Source: an uncultured Erysipelotrichaceae bacterium
Lineage (GTDB): Bacteria > Bacillota_I > Bacilli_A > Erysipelotrichales > Erysipelotrichaceae
Direction: 5' to 3'
NCBI GenBank assembly: GCA_945877255.1
Contig: CAMCRE010000001.1
Span: 124,001-188,000, forward strand
DNA: 64,000 bases
Position 1 is the first letter of the stretch. Every line of letters starts with the position of its first letter. Both the position numbers and the translations under genes were made by a program. The notes beneath the pieces were generated by a model. The model was not told the DNA's origin. It was given only the letters and a program-made list of their open reading frames with translations, and made no database searches. Shown piece by piece: positions 55,477 through 62,988 of the stretch.

Positions 55477-55853
55477 TATCCTAAAATTCCGTTTATTAAT
55501 TTGTATGTGTTTGCGTCACAATATTTTTTACTCAATTCAACTGCTTCAAAAACAACTTCTTCTTTTTTTGCTAAATCAAATGATAATTCACTATGACACA
55601 CTAATAAAATAGCTTGTTCAATATAACCAAATCTATCGAACGTCCAGTTATTATTGATGTTATGACTAATTTCTTCAATAAATTCATCTTTGTATTGCAT
55701 CATATCAATCGTTAAAGTATATAAATATGGATCAATGTTATTTCCTATTTGTTCAAATAAATGTTTTTTAATATCTTTTTTTAATAATAAGCATTGATAA
55801 ACATAAATTACTGCATCTTCACGCTGTTTTTTTCTTTCTTTTTTATCATTCAT
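55476..55853 (-). CDS. nusB: Transcription antitermination factor NusB
   Basis: All-helical factor that with NusE/S10 promotes rRNA antitermination. The 125-residue product has the family features: a short basic N-terminus (KKERKKQREDAVIYVYQCLL), NNNWTFDRFGYIEQAILLVC and VVFEAVELSKKYCDANTYKL then INGILG. Start 55853 follows AGAGGTG; an in-frame start 141 nt upstream overlaps khpA and lacks a binding site. It heads the ten-gene minus-strand operon. Confidence 0.92.
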   Translation of the reverse strand: MNDKKERKKQREDAVIYVYQCLLLKKDIKKHLFEQIGNNIDPYLYTLTIDMMQYKDEFIEEISHNINNNWTFDRFGYIEQAILLVCHSELSFDLAKKEEVVFEAVELSKKYCDANTYKLINGILG

Positions 55854-55872
55854 ATAGTACACCTCTTTATAT

Positions 55873-55902
55873 ATTTTACCATAAATACACCTATTTAGTA
55901 AA
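55873..55902 (-). promoter_or_regulatory. Promoter of the nusB operon
   Basis: Minus strand: TTTACT (55902-55897), 18 nt, TAAAAT (55878-55873) in TGGTAAAAT. It would drive nusB to the pfkB-like gene. Confidence 0.6.
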
Positions 55903-55904
55903 AT

Positions 55905-55940
55905 GAAGTAAAATAAAAAGTACTCCTGCGGAATACTTTT
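55905..55940 (-). terminator. Terminator of rpsP-khpA
   Basis: Read on the minus strand, AAAAGTATTCC pairs with GGAGTACTTTT (one U-G pair) around GCA, followed by a T-rich run. It begins at the khpA stop and separates this unit from nusB. Confidence 0.85.
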
Positions 55941-56187
55941 AATATGCTTCAAATTTGATGTTAAAACGACATCTTTCATTTGAGAATGCAACACCCATTA
56001 AATGTCTAATTGCTGTTGCAGTGCTTCCTTTTTTACCGATTAATACTGAAATATCTTTTTCACTTGCATAAACATAAAGTAATACTTCTTTTTCATTTAG
56101 TGATTCCATTTCTTTAACCGATAATTTATCTTTTTCGCTTACTAATCCTTCAACTAAAGCTAACAATACACTTTCGTGTTGATTCAT
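55939..56187 (-). CDS. khpA: KH-domain RNA-binding protein KhpA
   Basis: Small KH protein (YlqC family) that pairs with KhpB/Jag and influences cell elongation and RNA stability in streptococci and other Bacillota. The 82-residue product has the KH GxxG loop as IGKKGSTATAIRHLM (near residue 50). It starts 2 nt after the rpsP stop, as in Bacillus rpsP-ylqC. Confidence 0.92.
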   Translation of the reverse strand: MNQHESVLLALVEGLVSEKDKLSVKEMESLNEKEVLLYVYASEKDISVLIGKKGSTATAIRHLMGVAFSNERCRFNIKFEAY

Positions 56188-56189
56188 AT

Positions 56190-56462
56190 TTATTTACTAT
56201 TTTTAGCGTCGTGGAATGCTTTTAAGATACCTTCTTTAGAAAATAAATCTTTAACAGTATCTGATGGTTGTGCACCATTGTTTAACCATTTTAACGCTAA
56301 TTCTTTTTCAATACTAACAATAGCTGGTTGTTTAGTTGGGTTGTAGTAACCGATAGTTTCGATAAATTTACCATCTCTTGGGCTTCTTGAATCTGCCGCT
56401 ACGATACGATAAAACGGTGATTGTTTAGAACCCATTCTTTTTAATCTTAATTTTACTGCCAT
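56190..56462 (-). CDS. rpsP: 30S ribosomal protein S16
   Basis: Small-subunit body assembly protein. The 90-residue product has the full family pattern: [40 protein letters not shown], and [21 protein letters not shown] precedes the ATG and a strong promoter lies 20 nt before that. Confidence 0.98.
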   Translation of the reverse strand: MAVKLRLKRMGSKQSPFYRIVAADSRSPRDGKFIETIGYYNPTKQPAIVSIEKELALKWLNNGAQPSDTVKDLFSKEGILKAFHDAKNSK

Positions 56463-56481
56463 AATATCCTCCTACACATCT

Positions 56482-56510
56482 ATTTTATCATTAATTTTAA
56501 TGGGTGTAAA
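56482..56510 (-). promoter_or_regulatory. Promoter of rpsP-khpA
   Basis: Minus strand: TTTACA (56510-56505), 17 nt, TAAAAT (56487-56482) with TGA before it (extended -10). Confidence 0.8.
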
Positions 56511-56566
56511 GTAAAATACCTTTACGGGTTAAATATAATTTACGGTGATTAAATAATGATGTCATT

Positions 56567-57556
56567 TTAACTTTTCTTTAGTAAAAATTGAATGGTTATT
56601 TTTTTACTTAATATATCTGAAATCCATTCGAAAATAATTGCAATAATCGTAAGCAAAATAATAAAAACCAACTTCTTACTGAATCCAATATATACATTCT
56701 CATTAAACAATTTAATAATTACTCCATGAATTAAAAAGATCGACAACGATAGATTCTGGCATTTTTTAAAAATATTACTGTTAAATATCTTATTAATAAA
56801 TAAGTCTCTCTCTTGAGCCAATATAATGATAATTCCCATAAATATTAAATACACATTATATTTCGTTCCAATTTTAAGTAATATTACAAACGAAATTAAA
56901 ATATAAATATCCTGAAATTTAAGTTTTTGTAGCCAGTTTTTTCGATAGATTTCATAATAGAAAATACCTAGCAACATTGCACTTCCACGCCTAATAAATG
57001 GCATATGAAAAGGTCCCGGACTTCCCCACATATCATATTTAGCACTCTTTAAAAAAACATAACCCAACATCAGTAATAACGGGAATATAAATGTTCTTGA
57101 AACCGTTTCATTCATTTTTAGCATAGCATAAATAAAATATCCTACAATCACTAAAATACATAACTACCATAACGGATAATTTATTCCACCATTAAAAAAA
57201 CCAATATTTTGAATTAAAAAAATCTCTGGAATACTTTTTATCAGATATAATAAAATTGATTTTACTTTTTCTCCGTGTTTAAGCATGTAAAATGAGCTAA
57301 CTAGAAAAAATAAGATAAATGCTAGAATATATTTGAAGTATATTTTCTTTACTAGCTCTATTACATAATCCAACGCTGAATAATTTACATTCATATTTCG
57401 TTCAAACTTTTTAATTAAATAAAATCCAGAAACAGCGAAGAAAAATTCTACACCAATTGAAGAAATAGGATAATTATACCCAAAGTGGGCTAAAGCAATT
57501 AAAATCGCAAAAAATAATTTTATAAAATCTAAAAAATATAATCTCGTTTTTAACAT
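56567..57556 (-). pseudogene. Acyltransferase 3 (OafA-like) gene interrupted by one in-frame amber codon
   Basis: Membrane O-acyltransferases of this family modify surface sugars. Frame from ATG 57556 (after GAGGAAAAGAGG): LYFLDFIKLFFAILIALAHF, the catalytic-type His near residue 18, then SSIGVEFFFAVSGFYLIKKF. Codon 131 is TAG (57166-57164), after NYPLW; the same frame continues without any indel to 56567 with further membrane segments, total about 329 codons, a normal length. The interrupted spot corresponds to the usual Pro-Leu-Trp-Tyr-Leu pattern, so TAG probably replaced a Tyr codon. GTG 57151 could restart the second half but lacks a binding site. Probably a recent pseudogene or a sequence error. 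Confidence 0.82.
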
Positions 57557-57659
57557 GTCCTCTTTTCCTCCCCCACCTCTCATTTATTATACAATTCTTC
57601 TACTATTTTGTAAATTGGAAAGGCACCAAAATGCTTACAATGTAATTCACATGTGATAA

Positions 57660-57797
57660 TATCGTAATAAAATCACACGCAAAAAAGTCGGAAAAGATAC
57701 ATACGCTAAACAAGGAGAAATCCGTTGTCCTAAAGGCTATTTTTTAGAGATTTTCACCACCCCTACCCCCTTCAAAATTGACAATCTAAAGAAATAA
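57660..57797 (+). other. Coding-like remnant upstream of the toxin-antitoxin genes
   Basis: An open stretch without a start codon, translating to a basic peptide with KVGKDTYAKQGEIRCPKGYF; a CLQCNSH-like piece lies just upstream in another frame (about 57632-57655). Base composition is less AT-rich than the surrounding genes. It may be a broken gene acquired with the neighbouring accessory genes; I cannot name the family. The rest of 57557-57832 holds only the promoter described next. Confidence 0.25.
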
Positions 57798-57806
57798 TTG
57801 TATAAT
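57778..57806 (+). promoter_or_regulatory. Consensus promoter of the toxin-antitoxin operon
   Basis: TTGACA (57778-57783), 17 nt, TATAAT (57801-57806): both hexamers match consensus exactly, the strongest promoter in the window. Confidence 0.92.
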
Positions 57807-57817
57807 ATCTTTAGATT
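57783..57817 (+). promoter_or_regulatory. Inverted repeat around the -10 box (probable autoregulatory operator)
   Basis: AATCTAAAGA (57783-57792) and TCTTTAGATT (57808-57817) are perfect 10-bp arms with a 15-nt centre that contains the -10 box. Antitoxins of this type usually repress their own operon, so this is the likely binding site. Confidence 0.75.
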
Positions 57818-57832
57818 GAAGGAGGTGCTATT

Positions 57833-58105
57833 ATGCCAAACATTAAATCAAGTACAGATTTACGCAATAATTACAATGAAATCTCTTCATTTTGCCACGA
57901 AACAGGCGAACCTATCTTCATTACCAAAAATGGTCGTGGAGACCTTGCTGTTATGAGCATTGATTTATTCAATAAATTGATGGGAAGATATGAACTCTAT
58001 CAACTTCTAGAACAAAGTGAATCTGATTTCACAAACGGTCGTACCCTAACTTTTGATGACTCTATGAAAAGTTTAAGGGAGGGGCTAAAAAATGGAACAC
58101 TATAA
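57833..58105 (+). CDS. Antitoxin, Phd/YefM family
   Basis: A 90-residue type II antitoxin. The N-terminal DNA-binding Phd/YefM part shows SSTDLRNNYNEISSFCHETG, EPIFITKNGRGDLAVMSID and LYQLLEQ; the C-terminal part (from about 62) is the charged toxin-wrapping tail. GGAGG precedes ATG 57833. It overlaps the toxin gene by 14 nt, the usual antitoxin-first order with coupled translation. Base composition is less AT-rich than the core genes, suggesting transfer. Confidence 0.9.
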   Translation: MPNIKSSTDLRNNYNEISSFCHETGEPIFITKNGRGDLAVMSIDLFNKLMGRYELYQLLEQSESDFTNGRTLTFDDSMKSLREGLKNGTL

Positions 58106-58406
58106 GATACTTGTTTCTGAGACGTATCATAGAGACCTAGAATCTATCATTCGCTACATTTCTCACAATTTAAATGCACCGTTTACTGCATCTCACTTAC
58201 TTGACGAGATAGAATCTACTGTTGTTAGCCTATCTGCCATACCACATCGCTATGGAGTAGCAGATGATCCCTATCTGCGCCATAAAGCGTTCAGAAAATG
58301 TCATGTTAAAAATTACATCATTTTCTATAAAGTACATGAAGAAAGTAAGACTGTAATGATTCATCGAATTGTTCATGCAAAACAAAATTGGATTGATATC
58401 CTATAA
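58092..58406 (+). CDS. Toxin, RelE/ParE superfamily
   Basis: A 104-residue type II toxin. ETYHRDLESIIRYISHNLNA is the N-terminal helical hairpin with the ParE-like Asp-Leu-Glu-x-Ile-x-x-Tyr-Ile pattern; PHRYGVADD and a C-terminal beta part (RKCHVKNYIIFYKVHEESKT, HRIVHAKQNW) match RelE/ParE proteins with the conserved arginine and Tyr positions. Whether it cleaves mRNA (RelE) or poisons gyrase (ParE) cannot be decided here; the YISHNL segment favours ParE-like. A terminator follows directly. Confidence 0.87.
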   Translation: MEHYKILVSETYHRDLESIIRYISHNLNAPFTASHLLDEIESTVVSLSAIPHRYGVADDPYLRHKAFRKCHVKNYIIFYKVHEESKTVMIHRIVHAKQNWIDIL

Positions 58407-58439
58407 AATAGCCTTTCCACTCGAAGTGGCTATTTTTTT
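58405..58439 (+). terminator. Terminator of the toxin-antitoxin operon
   Basis: AAAATAGCC (58405-58413) pairs with GGCTATTTT (58428-58436), followed by more T. It overlaps the toxin stop codon. Confidence 0.9.
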
Positions 58440-58524
58440 ATGCCTATCATTATTATCCCCCCCGAAAAAGTCAAGTAAAATTATCTTCTGCATTTTAATA
58501 TTTGTAATTTACGACGTTAAAATG

Positions 58525-58592
58525 CTCAAAAAAATAAAATAAAAATAACCTAGATAATTGCTCCTATAAAAATTGCAATATCTAGGTTATCA
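58525..58592 (-). terminator. Terminator of the lipase gene
   Basis: ATAACCTAGAT (58546-58556) and ATCTAGGTTAT (58579-58589) form a perfect outer stem, extended inward by ATTGC/GCAAT; the A-rich run at 58525-58545 gives the T tract on the minus strand. Between 58440 and 58524 I see nothing else. Confidence 0.88.
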
Positions 58593-58601
58593 TTTTATTG
58601 A

Positions 58602-61169
58602 TTATCTTACTGTAAACTTTATTGGTGGTGTACCATTCATTTGAATAGTAACAACATCACCTTTTTTCAGTGCATCAACTGTTATAATGTTTTGTCCTTT
58701 TTTTAATGTTATTTTTTGTGTATAAGATTGTGTAGTTGCTTTTAATATTGTAATTGTACCTTTAATATTATTATCACTTGCCGTTAAAACTAATTTTTTT
58801 TGATTTCTAATCGGTCTTTGAATATCAACTTTTCCTCTTGTTTCAGATTGTGGTTGATAAACAACCATATTACCTAATAAATCAAGTAATTGAAGTCCTT
58901 GTTGTTCTAATAAAGTGTCAGAAACTACATAATAACGATATTTTTGATCTTGTACTTTTTTTGTGATGGATTGAATTTTATCATTTTGTTTGATGATGAT
59001 TTCTTCATTAGTTATAAAATCATAATATAACTTATTTTTAAACAATATTAAATGTCCCGTATTAATAGTCGGTAATTCTGGCGCTTGTAAATCTAGTGTT
59101 ACCGGCACAATCGTTTCCGATTTATTTGGTTCTTTTACTTTTATAAAATACGATTCACCATGTCTTAATATTGTTTTATCGATATCAAATATATATTTAT
59201 TTTCATGTTTCGTTGCTGCATATGGCAGATTTTGCTTCATTAACTGTATTTTTTGATTTTGGTCGTTTTGTTTCATCAAAACAAGTTGTGTTTGCGCATC
59301 TAATTGACTTCTAAACGTTACTTCAATTTGTTGTCCATTAGTTTCAGAGTACACTTGATTAATTGTTTCTGGTGTTTGACTTGGATCTTGTGTAATTTCA
59401 AGTGTTAAATTAATAATTTTCTTTAAACCTGAAGCATTTGTTGCTTCAACAGGTATCAGATGTGTTCCGACAGGATAACTTACTTGTATTGGATTAACTA
59501 AACGATAACGTGGTGTTTCATTTGGTAATAAACGATAATTATTTGTGTTAGCCGTTAATGCAAACTCTAACATTTCGTTGTCGATATTAATTGGTTGTCC
59601 TAATTTTCTAACGATTTTATTTCTTGTAGGACGTACACTCATTACCACAAACTTAATGTTATTCGTGAATATTGTGTGTGGATAATCTTCTATTTTTAAT
59701 ACACGATTATACTCGCCTTCATTAACGTTTGCTTTTCCTGTCAAAACAAGTTTTGAAGTTGTATTATTAGTTTCAAATCTTAATTCACCGATATTTGATG
59801 CAGTTGCTTGATTGCGATTACCATACATGTTGATTGTTTCTATTGTAATTGGATTTTCTTCATTTGTGATTGGTATCTCATACCTTGGTTGCACATCACC
59901 TTCTTCATATTTCCATAAAAATATTTTTTGTCCTTCTGAAATATTAATGTTTGGTGCAGCATTATCAAAAATTCTTAAATTCGCTAAAACTGGATCTTTA
60001 TATCCTGTTTGGTGAATACTCCCTCTTCTTCCAACAGTAAAACCTCGTAATTGATGCGTACGATGAATGTTATTCATTCTTTCTTCAAAATACGATCTTG
60101 AACCATGTCCTGCTGCTGAATTACCAATAGATTTTGACCCATAAAAATTACCTATTTGGGCAATTAAACCATCATTTTCAGTTTTATAGTGAACCGAAAT
60201 TCCGCGATCTGTTAGTTCATCACCTAATCTAGCACGATCATTCACCCAATTCACAAAAATATTACCACTTATTTTTGGTGCATTAAACGTATAATTTTGT
60301 CTGAAAAAATCTAATCCTTCACGTTTACTTGTAATTGCACCCCATTCTGATAAATAGCCACCTAATGAGTGTCCTGTAATATATAAATTATTAACGTAGT
60401 TTTGACCAGCTTGATTTCTATCACGATAATTTCTTAACGTAGATTCTAAACTATCGACTTGTTTTGGAACAGTTCTAAACATAATAGCAGTATCATCATC
60501 TAAATCACCCGCTCCTTTTGTTCCACGTATTCCAAGCACTTGTACTTGATTGCTAATGATAAACGGTAATTCAGATACGTTTTCAAATAATACAGCATCA
60601 AAACCATTTGAATGATGATACGTATCTTTTACTTTCCAATAAGGTGCTAATTCATTGTGCATTAATGTATATTCTAATCTACCTTCATGATTGTTAATTG
60701 TTTCAACTTTGTCATTTAATACTTGTCTAATATATTCATCATCACGATAAACTAATTCCATGAATAATGCCATATCTCTTGGTGAAATATCCCACTTTAA
60801 TGGATTTGTTCCTGCTGTTTTTTTAACTTCATCACTGTCTTTATACCCATCACCATCTGTATCGTATAGTTTTGGATGTGAATTATAACCATAAAATGTT
60901 TTACCATTTTTTGTATATGTAAACAATTCTTGTTTATTTAAAAGTCCGTCTTGATCGCTATCTTCATTTGGAATTAATACACTATTACCATGTAATAAAC
61001 TATCTAATTTCCCACTTTCTAATTTAATTTTACCTTCAGCAATTGCTTGTGCAGCTTCTAATGTTAATGGTACTTTAGTAATCGTTTGCGCATGTAGAAC
61101 ATTAGTTTTTAAAATTGATACTGCTATAAATAGTATCGTACTATATACTATAGATTTTTTTGCTTTCAC
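58602..61169 (-). CDS. Secreted class 3 lipase with calcium-binding repeats
   Basis: An 855-residue exported protein. Signal peptide about 1-28 (hydrophobic STILFIAVSIL, cleavage near HAQ). Two EF-hand/thrombospondin-3-like calcium repeats follow: DSDQDGLLNKQE (about 70-81) and DTDGDGYKDSDE (103-114). The alpha/beta-hydrolase lipase_3 domain (about 130-400) has LGIRGTKGAGDLDDD and the nucleophile Ser268 in GHSLGG. From about 420 to the end come beta-rich, probably Ig-like modules; no LPXTG or membrane anchor, so it is likely released or loosely wall-bound. The large size and extra modules suggest a host- or environment-directed enzyme. Own promoter and terminator; the start has only a weak AGGT-type binding site. 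Confidence 0.82.
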   Translation of the reverse strand: MKAKKSIVYSTILFIAVSILKTNVLHAQTITKVPLTLEAAQAIAEGKIKLESGKLDSLLHGNSVLIPNEDSDQDGLLNKQELFTYTKNGKTFYGYNSHPKLYDTDGDGYKDSDEVKKTAGTNPLKWDISPRDMALFMELVYRDDEYIRQVLNDKVETINNHEGRLEYTLMHNELAPYWKVKDTYHHSNGFDAVLFENVSELPFIISNQVQVLGIRGTKGAGDLDDDTAIMFRTVPKQVDSLESTLRNYRDRNQAGQNYVNNLYITGHSLGGYLSEWGAITSKREGLDFFRQNYTFNAPKISGNIFVNWVNDRARLGDELTDRGISVHYKTENDGLIAQIGNFYGSKSIGNSAAGHGSRSYFEERMNNIHRTHQLRGFTVGRRGSIHQTGYKDPVLANLRIFDNAAPNINISEGQKIFLWKYEEGDVQPRYEIPITNEENPITIETINMYGNRNQATASNIGELRFETNNTTSKLVLTGKANVNEGEYNRVLKIEDYPHTIFTNNIKFVVMSVRPTRNKIVRKLGQPINIDNEMLEFALTANTNNYRLLPNETPRYRLVNPIQVSYPVGTHLIPVEATNASGLKKIINLTLEITQDPSQTPETINQVYSETNGQQIEVTFRSQLDAQTQLVLMKQNDQNQKIQLMKQNLPYAATKHENKYIFDIDKTILRHGESYFIKVKEPNKSETIVPVTLDLQAPELPTINTGHLILFKNKLYYDFITNEEIIIKQNDKIQSITKKVQDQKYRYYVVSDTLLEQQGLQLLDLLGNMVVYQPQSETRGKVDIQRPIRNQKKLVLTASDNNIKGTITILKATTQSYTQKITLKKGQNIITVDALKKGDVVTIQMNGTPPIKFTVR

Positions 61170-61202
61170 ATTTGTTACCTCATAACTTTAATTTATATAA
61201 AA

Positions 61203-61211
61203 ATTATAGCA
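61203..61211 (-). promoter_or_regulatory. Promoter of the lipase gene (extended -10)
   Basis: Minus strand TGCTATAAT at 61211-61203; -35 weak (TATACT at 61231-61226). The remaining gap 61232-61312 shows no other element. Confidence 0.6.
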
Positions 61212-61312
61212 TATTTAATAGTAAAAGTATATGTTTATGATAATATCACAATAAAATCCAACATTTACTTTAAAATATGTAAATACATAATATATTATTC
61301 TAAGAATAAAAT

Positions 61313-61441
61313 TCAGGTTGTTGATAAAGTTATCAACAACAATAACACTAGTGGTATACTAGTGTTATCTTTTCCCAATTCACGATAAGCGACTTTATTT
61401 CCGTCTACGATAATGTATTTTTTTGTCGTGATATAAGACAT
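61313..61441 (-). pseudogene. N-terminal remnant of an alpha/beta-hydrolase gene
   Basis: A 42-codon frame from ATG 61441 to TGA 61315-61313 translates as MSYITTKKYIIVDGNKVAYR then ELGKDNTSIPLVLL, the typical first strands of alpha/beta hydrolases that in Bacillota sit beside an NADPH:quinone reductase-like gene. In intact relatives the next motif is a Thr-His-Leu-Ser turn with Asn-Trp-Asp; here it is altered and ends after Thr-Thr. The remaining 220 or more residues are absent. It directly follows the oxidoreductase stop, so a three-gene unit rrf2-oxidoreductase-hydrolase has lost its last gene. Confidence 0.75.
61317..61368. repeat. Two adjacent perfect palindromes inside the hydrolase remnant
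   Basis: GTTGTTGATAA (61317-61327) with TTATCAACAAC (61330-61340), and ATAACACTAGT (61342-61352) with ACTAGTGTTAT (61358-61368). Each stem is 11 bp with a 2- or 5-nt centre. They could act as a terminator or transcript 3' end for the minus-strand operon, although T tracts are weak, and they lie where the remnant loses similarity. Confidence 0.6.
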
Positions 61442-61453
61442 ATTAGTAAATTT

Positions 61454-62455
61454 CTACTTAAAAGTAATAACCGTTTTACCACGTGAGCGTCCATTCGCCA
61501 CTTTATCCAGTGCAGTATTGACTTCATCAAATTTATAAACTGTATCTATAGATGGTTTAATTTTCAACTCACTGAAAATGTCCGCTACTTCTTGAAGCTG
61601 TTGCCCATTTCCTTCAACAAAAATAAAATTATAACGTACACCATATTTTTCTGCCATTTTATCAAACTTGCGTCCTACCAAACTAAATAATACTTTTTTC
61701 CAGCAAGGTAATTTCATACGCTTAGCAAAATCACCGTTTGGCATCGCACGTAGCGAAACTAACTGCCCACCTTTTTTCATAATTGTCATCTGTTTTTCGG
61801 TTTCATGACCACCTAATGTGTCTAATACATAATCAACATTTGATAAAATATTAGTATAATCTTCTTTTTTGTAATCAATGAATTTATCAGCACCTAGTTT
61901 TAAAACTCTTTCAGCGTTTGAACCATCACCATTTGTGATTACTGTTAATCCTTTTGCTTTTGCAATCGGAATAGCCATACCACCTACTCCGCCAGTTCCT
62001 CCTGAAATAAAGATTGTTTTCCCACTTTCAGCATGCATTAAATCTAATGATTGCACAATCGTTAAGGCAGTAAGTGGAATAGCAGCCGCTTCTTCATCTG
62101 TTAAATATTCTGGAACTTTTGCTAAGACATGATCTTCAACAGCAATATATTCTGCAAACGTACCAATTTTGTTAAGTTTCATTCTTCCAAATACTCTATC
62201 GCCTACTTTAAATTTTGAAACACTATTTCCTATTTTTTCCACTATTCCTACAAATTCATTTCCTGCTATTTGTGGTAATTTATATGGCACTATTAACTTT
62301 ACTTCTCCTCGTGAAATCATGTTATCTAACGGATTAACACCTACGGCAGTGACGCTAATTAATAATTCATTACTTTTTATCGTTGGCTTTGGTAATTCTA
62401 TAATATCTAATTTAATGTTGTTTTTATTGTATTGTGTATGTATTGCAGCTTTCAT
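61454..62455 (-). CDS. NADP-dependent oxidoreductase of the quinone reductase/MDR family
   Basis: A 333-residue medium-chain dehydrogenase. The N-terminal GroES-like domain (VTAVGVNPLDNMISRGE, AGNEFVGIVEKIG, VGDRVFGRM) lacks the zinc-ligand cysteines, so it is the zinc-free quinone reductase type. The Rossmann domain has ISGGTGGVGGMAIPIAKAKG (near 150) and VLDTLGG. GGAGGAAAATAA sits before the ATG. It follows rrf2 without gap, so a redox- or electrophile-responsive role under Rrf2 control is likely. Possible substrates are quinones or alpha,beta-unsaturated carbonyls. Confidence 0.88.
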   Translation of the reverse strand: MKAAIHTQYNKNNIKLDIIELPKPTIKSNELLISVTAVGVNPLDNMISRGEVKLIVPYKLPQIAGNEFVGIVEKIGNSVSKFKVGDRVFGRMKLNKIGTFAEYIAVEDHVLAKVPEYLTDEEAAAIPLTALTIVQSLDLMHAESGKTIFISGGTGGVGGMAIPIAKAKGLTVITNGDGSNAERVLKLGADKFIDYKKEDYTNILSNVDYVLDTLGGHETEKQMTIMKKGGQLVSLRAMPNGDFAKRMKLPCWKKVLFSLVGRKFDKMAEKYGVRYNFIFVEGNGQQLQEVADIFSELKIKPSIDTVYKFDEVNTALDKVANGRSRGKTVITFK

Positions 62456-62872
62456 TTATTTTCCTCCTAGTTTATATAATTTTGTTATTAAGTGATTTAA
62501 TTTAATATTGTGCAATTTTTCTAAAAAAGATTGTTTTGCTTCTGTATATACCGGTATTAAAAGTTGTTCAATATTTGATCCTATTGGACATTCTTGATTT
62601 GGTTGTTCATGTATTTTAATCAAATTTTTTTCTGGATAAACACTTAAGTATATTTCTTTTAATGTTATATCTTCCTTATTTTTTGCTAATTGAAAACCTG
62701 CTTTTCCTTGACTACTAATAATTAATTCAGCTTTTTTTAATTTTGCGAGTATTTTTCTAATATGACTACTGTTTGTGTTCACACTTTTTGCTAGTAGTTC
62801 AGAAGATGGAATATTCGTTGATTCAGAAATATAAATCATAATATGTATTGCAATCGAAAATTTTGTATCCAT
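62456..62872 (-). CDS. Rrf2 family transcriptional regulator
   Basis: A 138-residue winged-helix repressor. The helix-turn-helix is SSELLAKSVNTNSSHIRKIL (about 23-42), followed by the wing LIISSQGKAGFQLAKN. Only one cysteine is visible (QECPIGSNIE, near 94), so it is not an Fe-S IscR type with three cysteines; a single-Cys redox or thiol switch of the YwnA/HypR group is likely. It overlaps nothing and is joined to the oxidoreductase gene, and a palindrome lies at its own promoter. Confidence 0.88.
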   Translation of the reverse strand: MDTKFSIAIHIMIYISESTNIPSSELLAKSVNTNSSHIRKILAKLKKAELIISSQGKAGFQLAKNKEDITLKEIYLSVYPEKNLIKIHEQPNQECPIGSNIEQLLIPVYTEAKQSFLEKLHNIKLNHLITKLYKLGGK

Positions 62873-62882
62873 GTATCCCCCT

Positions 62883-62909
62883 AACTTGTATCTGACACAA
62901 ATACAAGTT
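62883..62909. promoter_or_regulatory. Rrf2 operator palindrome
   Basis: AACTTGTAT (62883-62891) and ATACAAGTT (62901-62909), perfect 9-bp arms with a 9-nt centre, located 11 nt before the rrf2 start and touching the -10 box. Fits autorepression. Confidence 0.78.
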
Positions 62910-62935
62910 TACTGTTTTTTTTAAATGATTGTCAA
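62906..62935 (-). promoter_or_regulatory. Promoter of the rrf2 operon
   Basis: Minus strand: TTGACA (62935-62930), 18 nt, TAAACT (62911-62906), the last overlapping the operator arm. Confidence 0.68.
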
Positions 62936-62955
62936 TTACATTGACCATAATATAT

Positions 62956-62988
62956 AAATAAGAATTTGAAAAATTCAAATTCTTATTT
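62956..62988 (-). terminator. Terminator of the surface protein gene
   Basis: AAATAAGAATTTGAA (62956-62970) and TTCAAATTCTTATTT (62974-62988), a perfect 15-bp stem with a 3-nt loop, overlapping the last codons and stop. The T tract on the minus strand is only moderate. Confidence 0.78.

Noticed and set aside
57151-57164. Second half of the acyltransferase as an independent gene starting at GTG 57151
   Set aside because: No ribosome binding site, and the frame joins the first half across a single TAG with family-like sequence.
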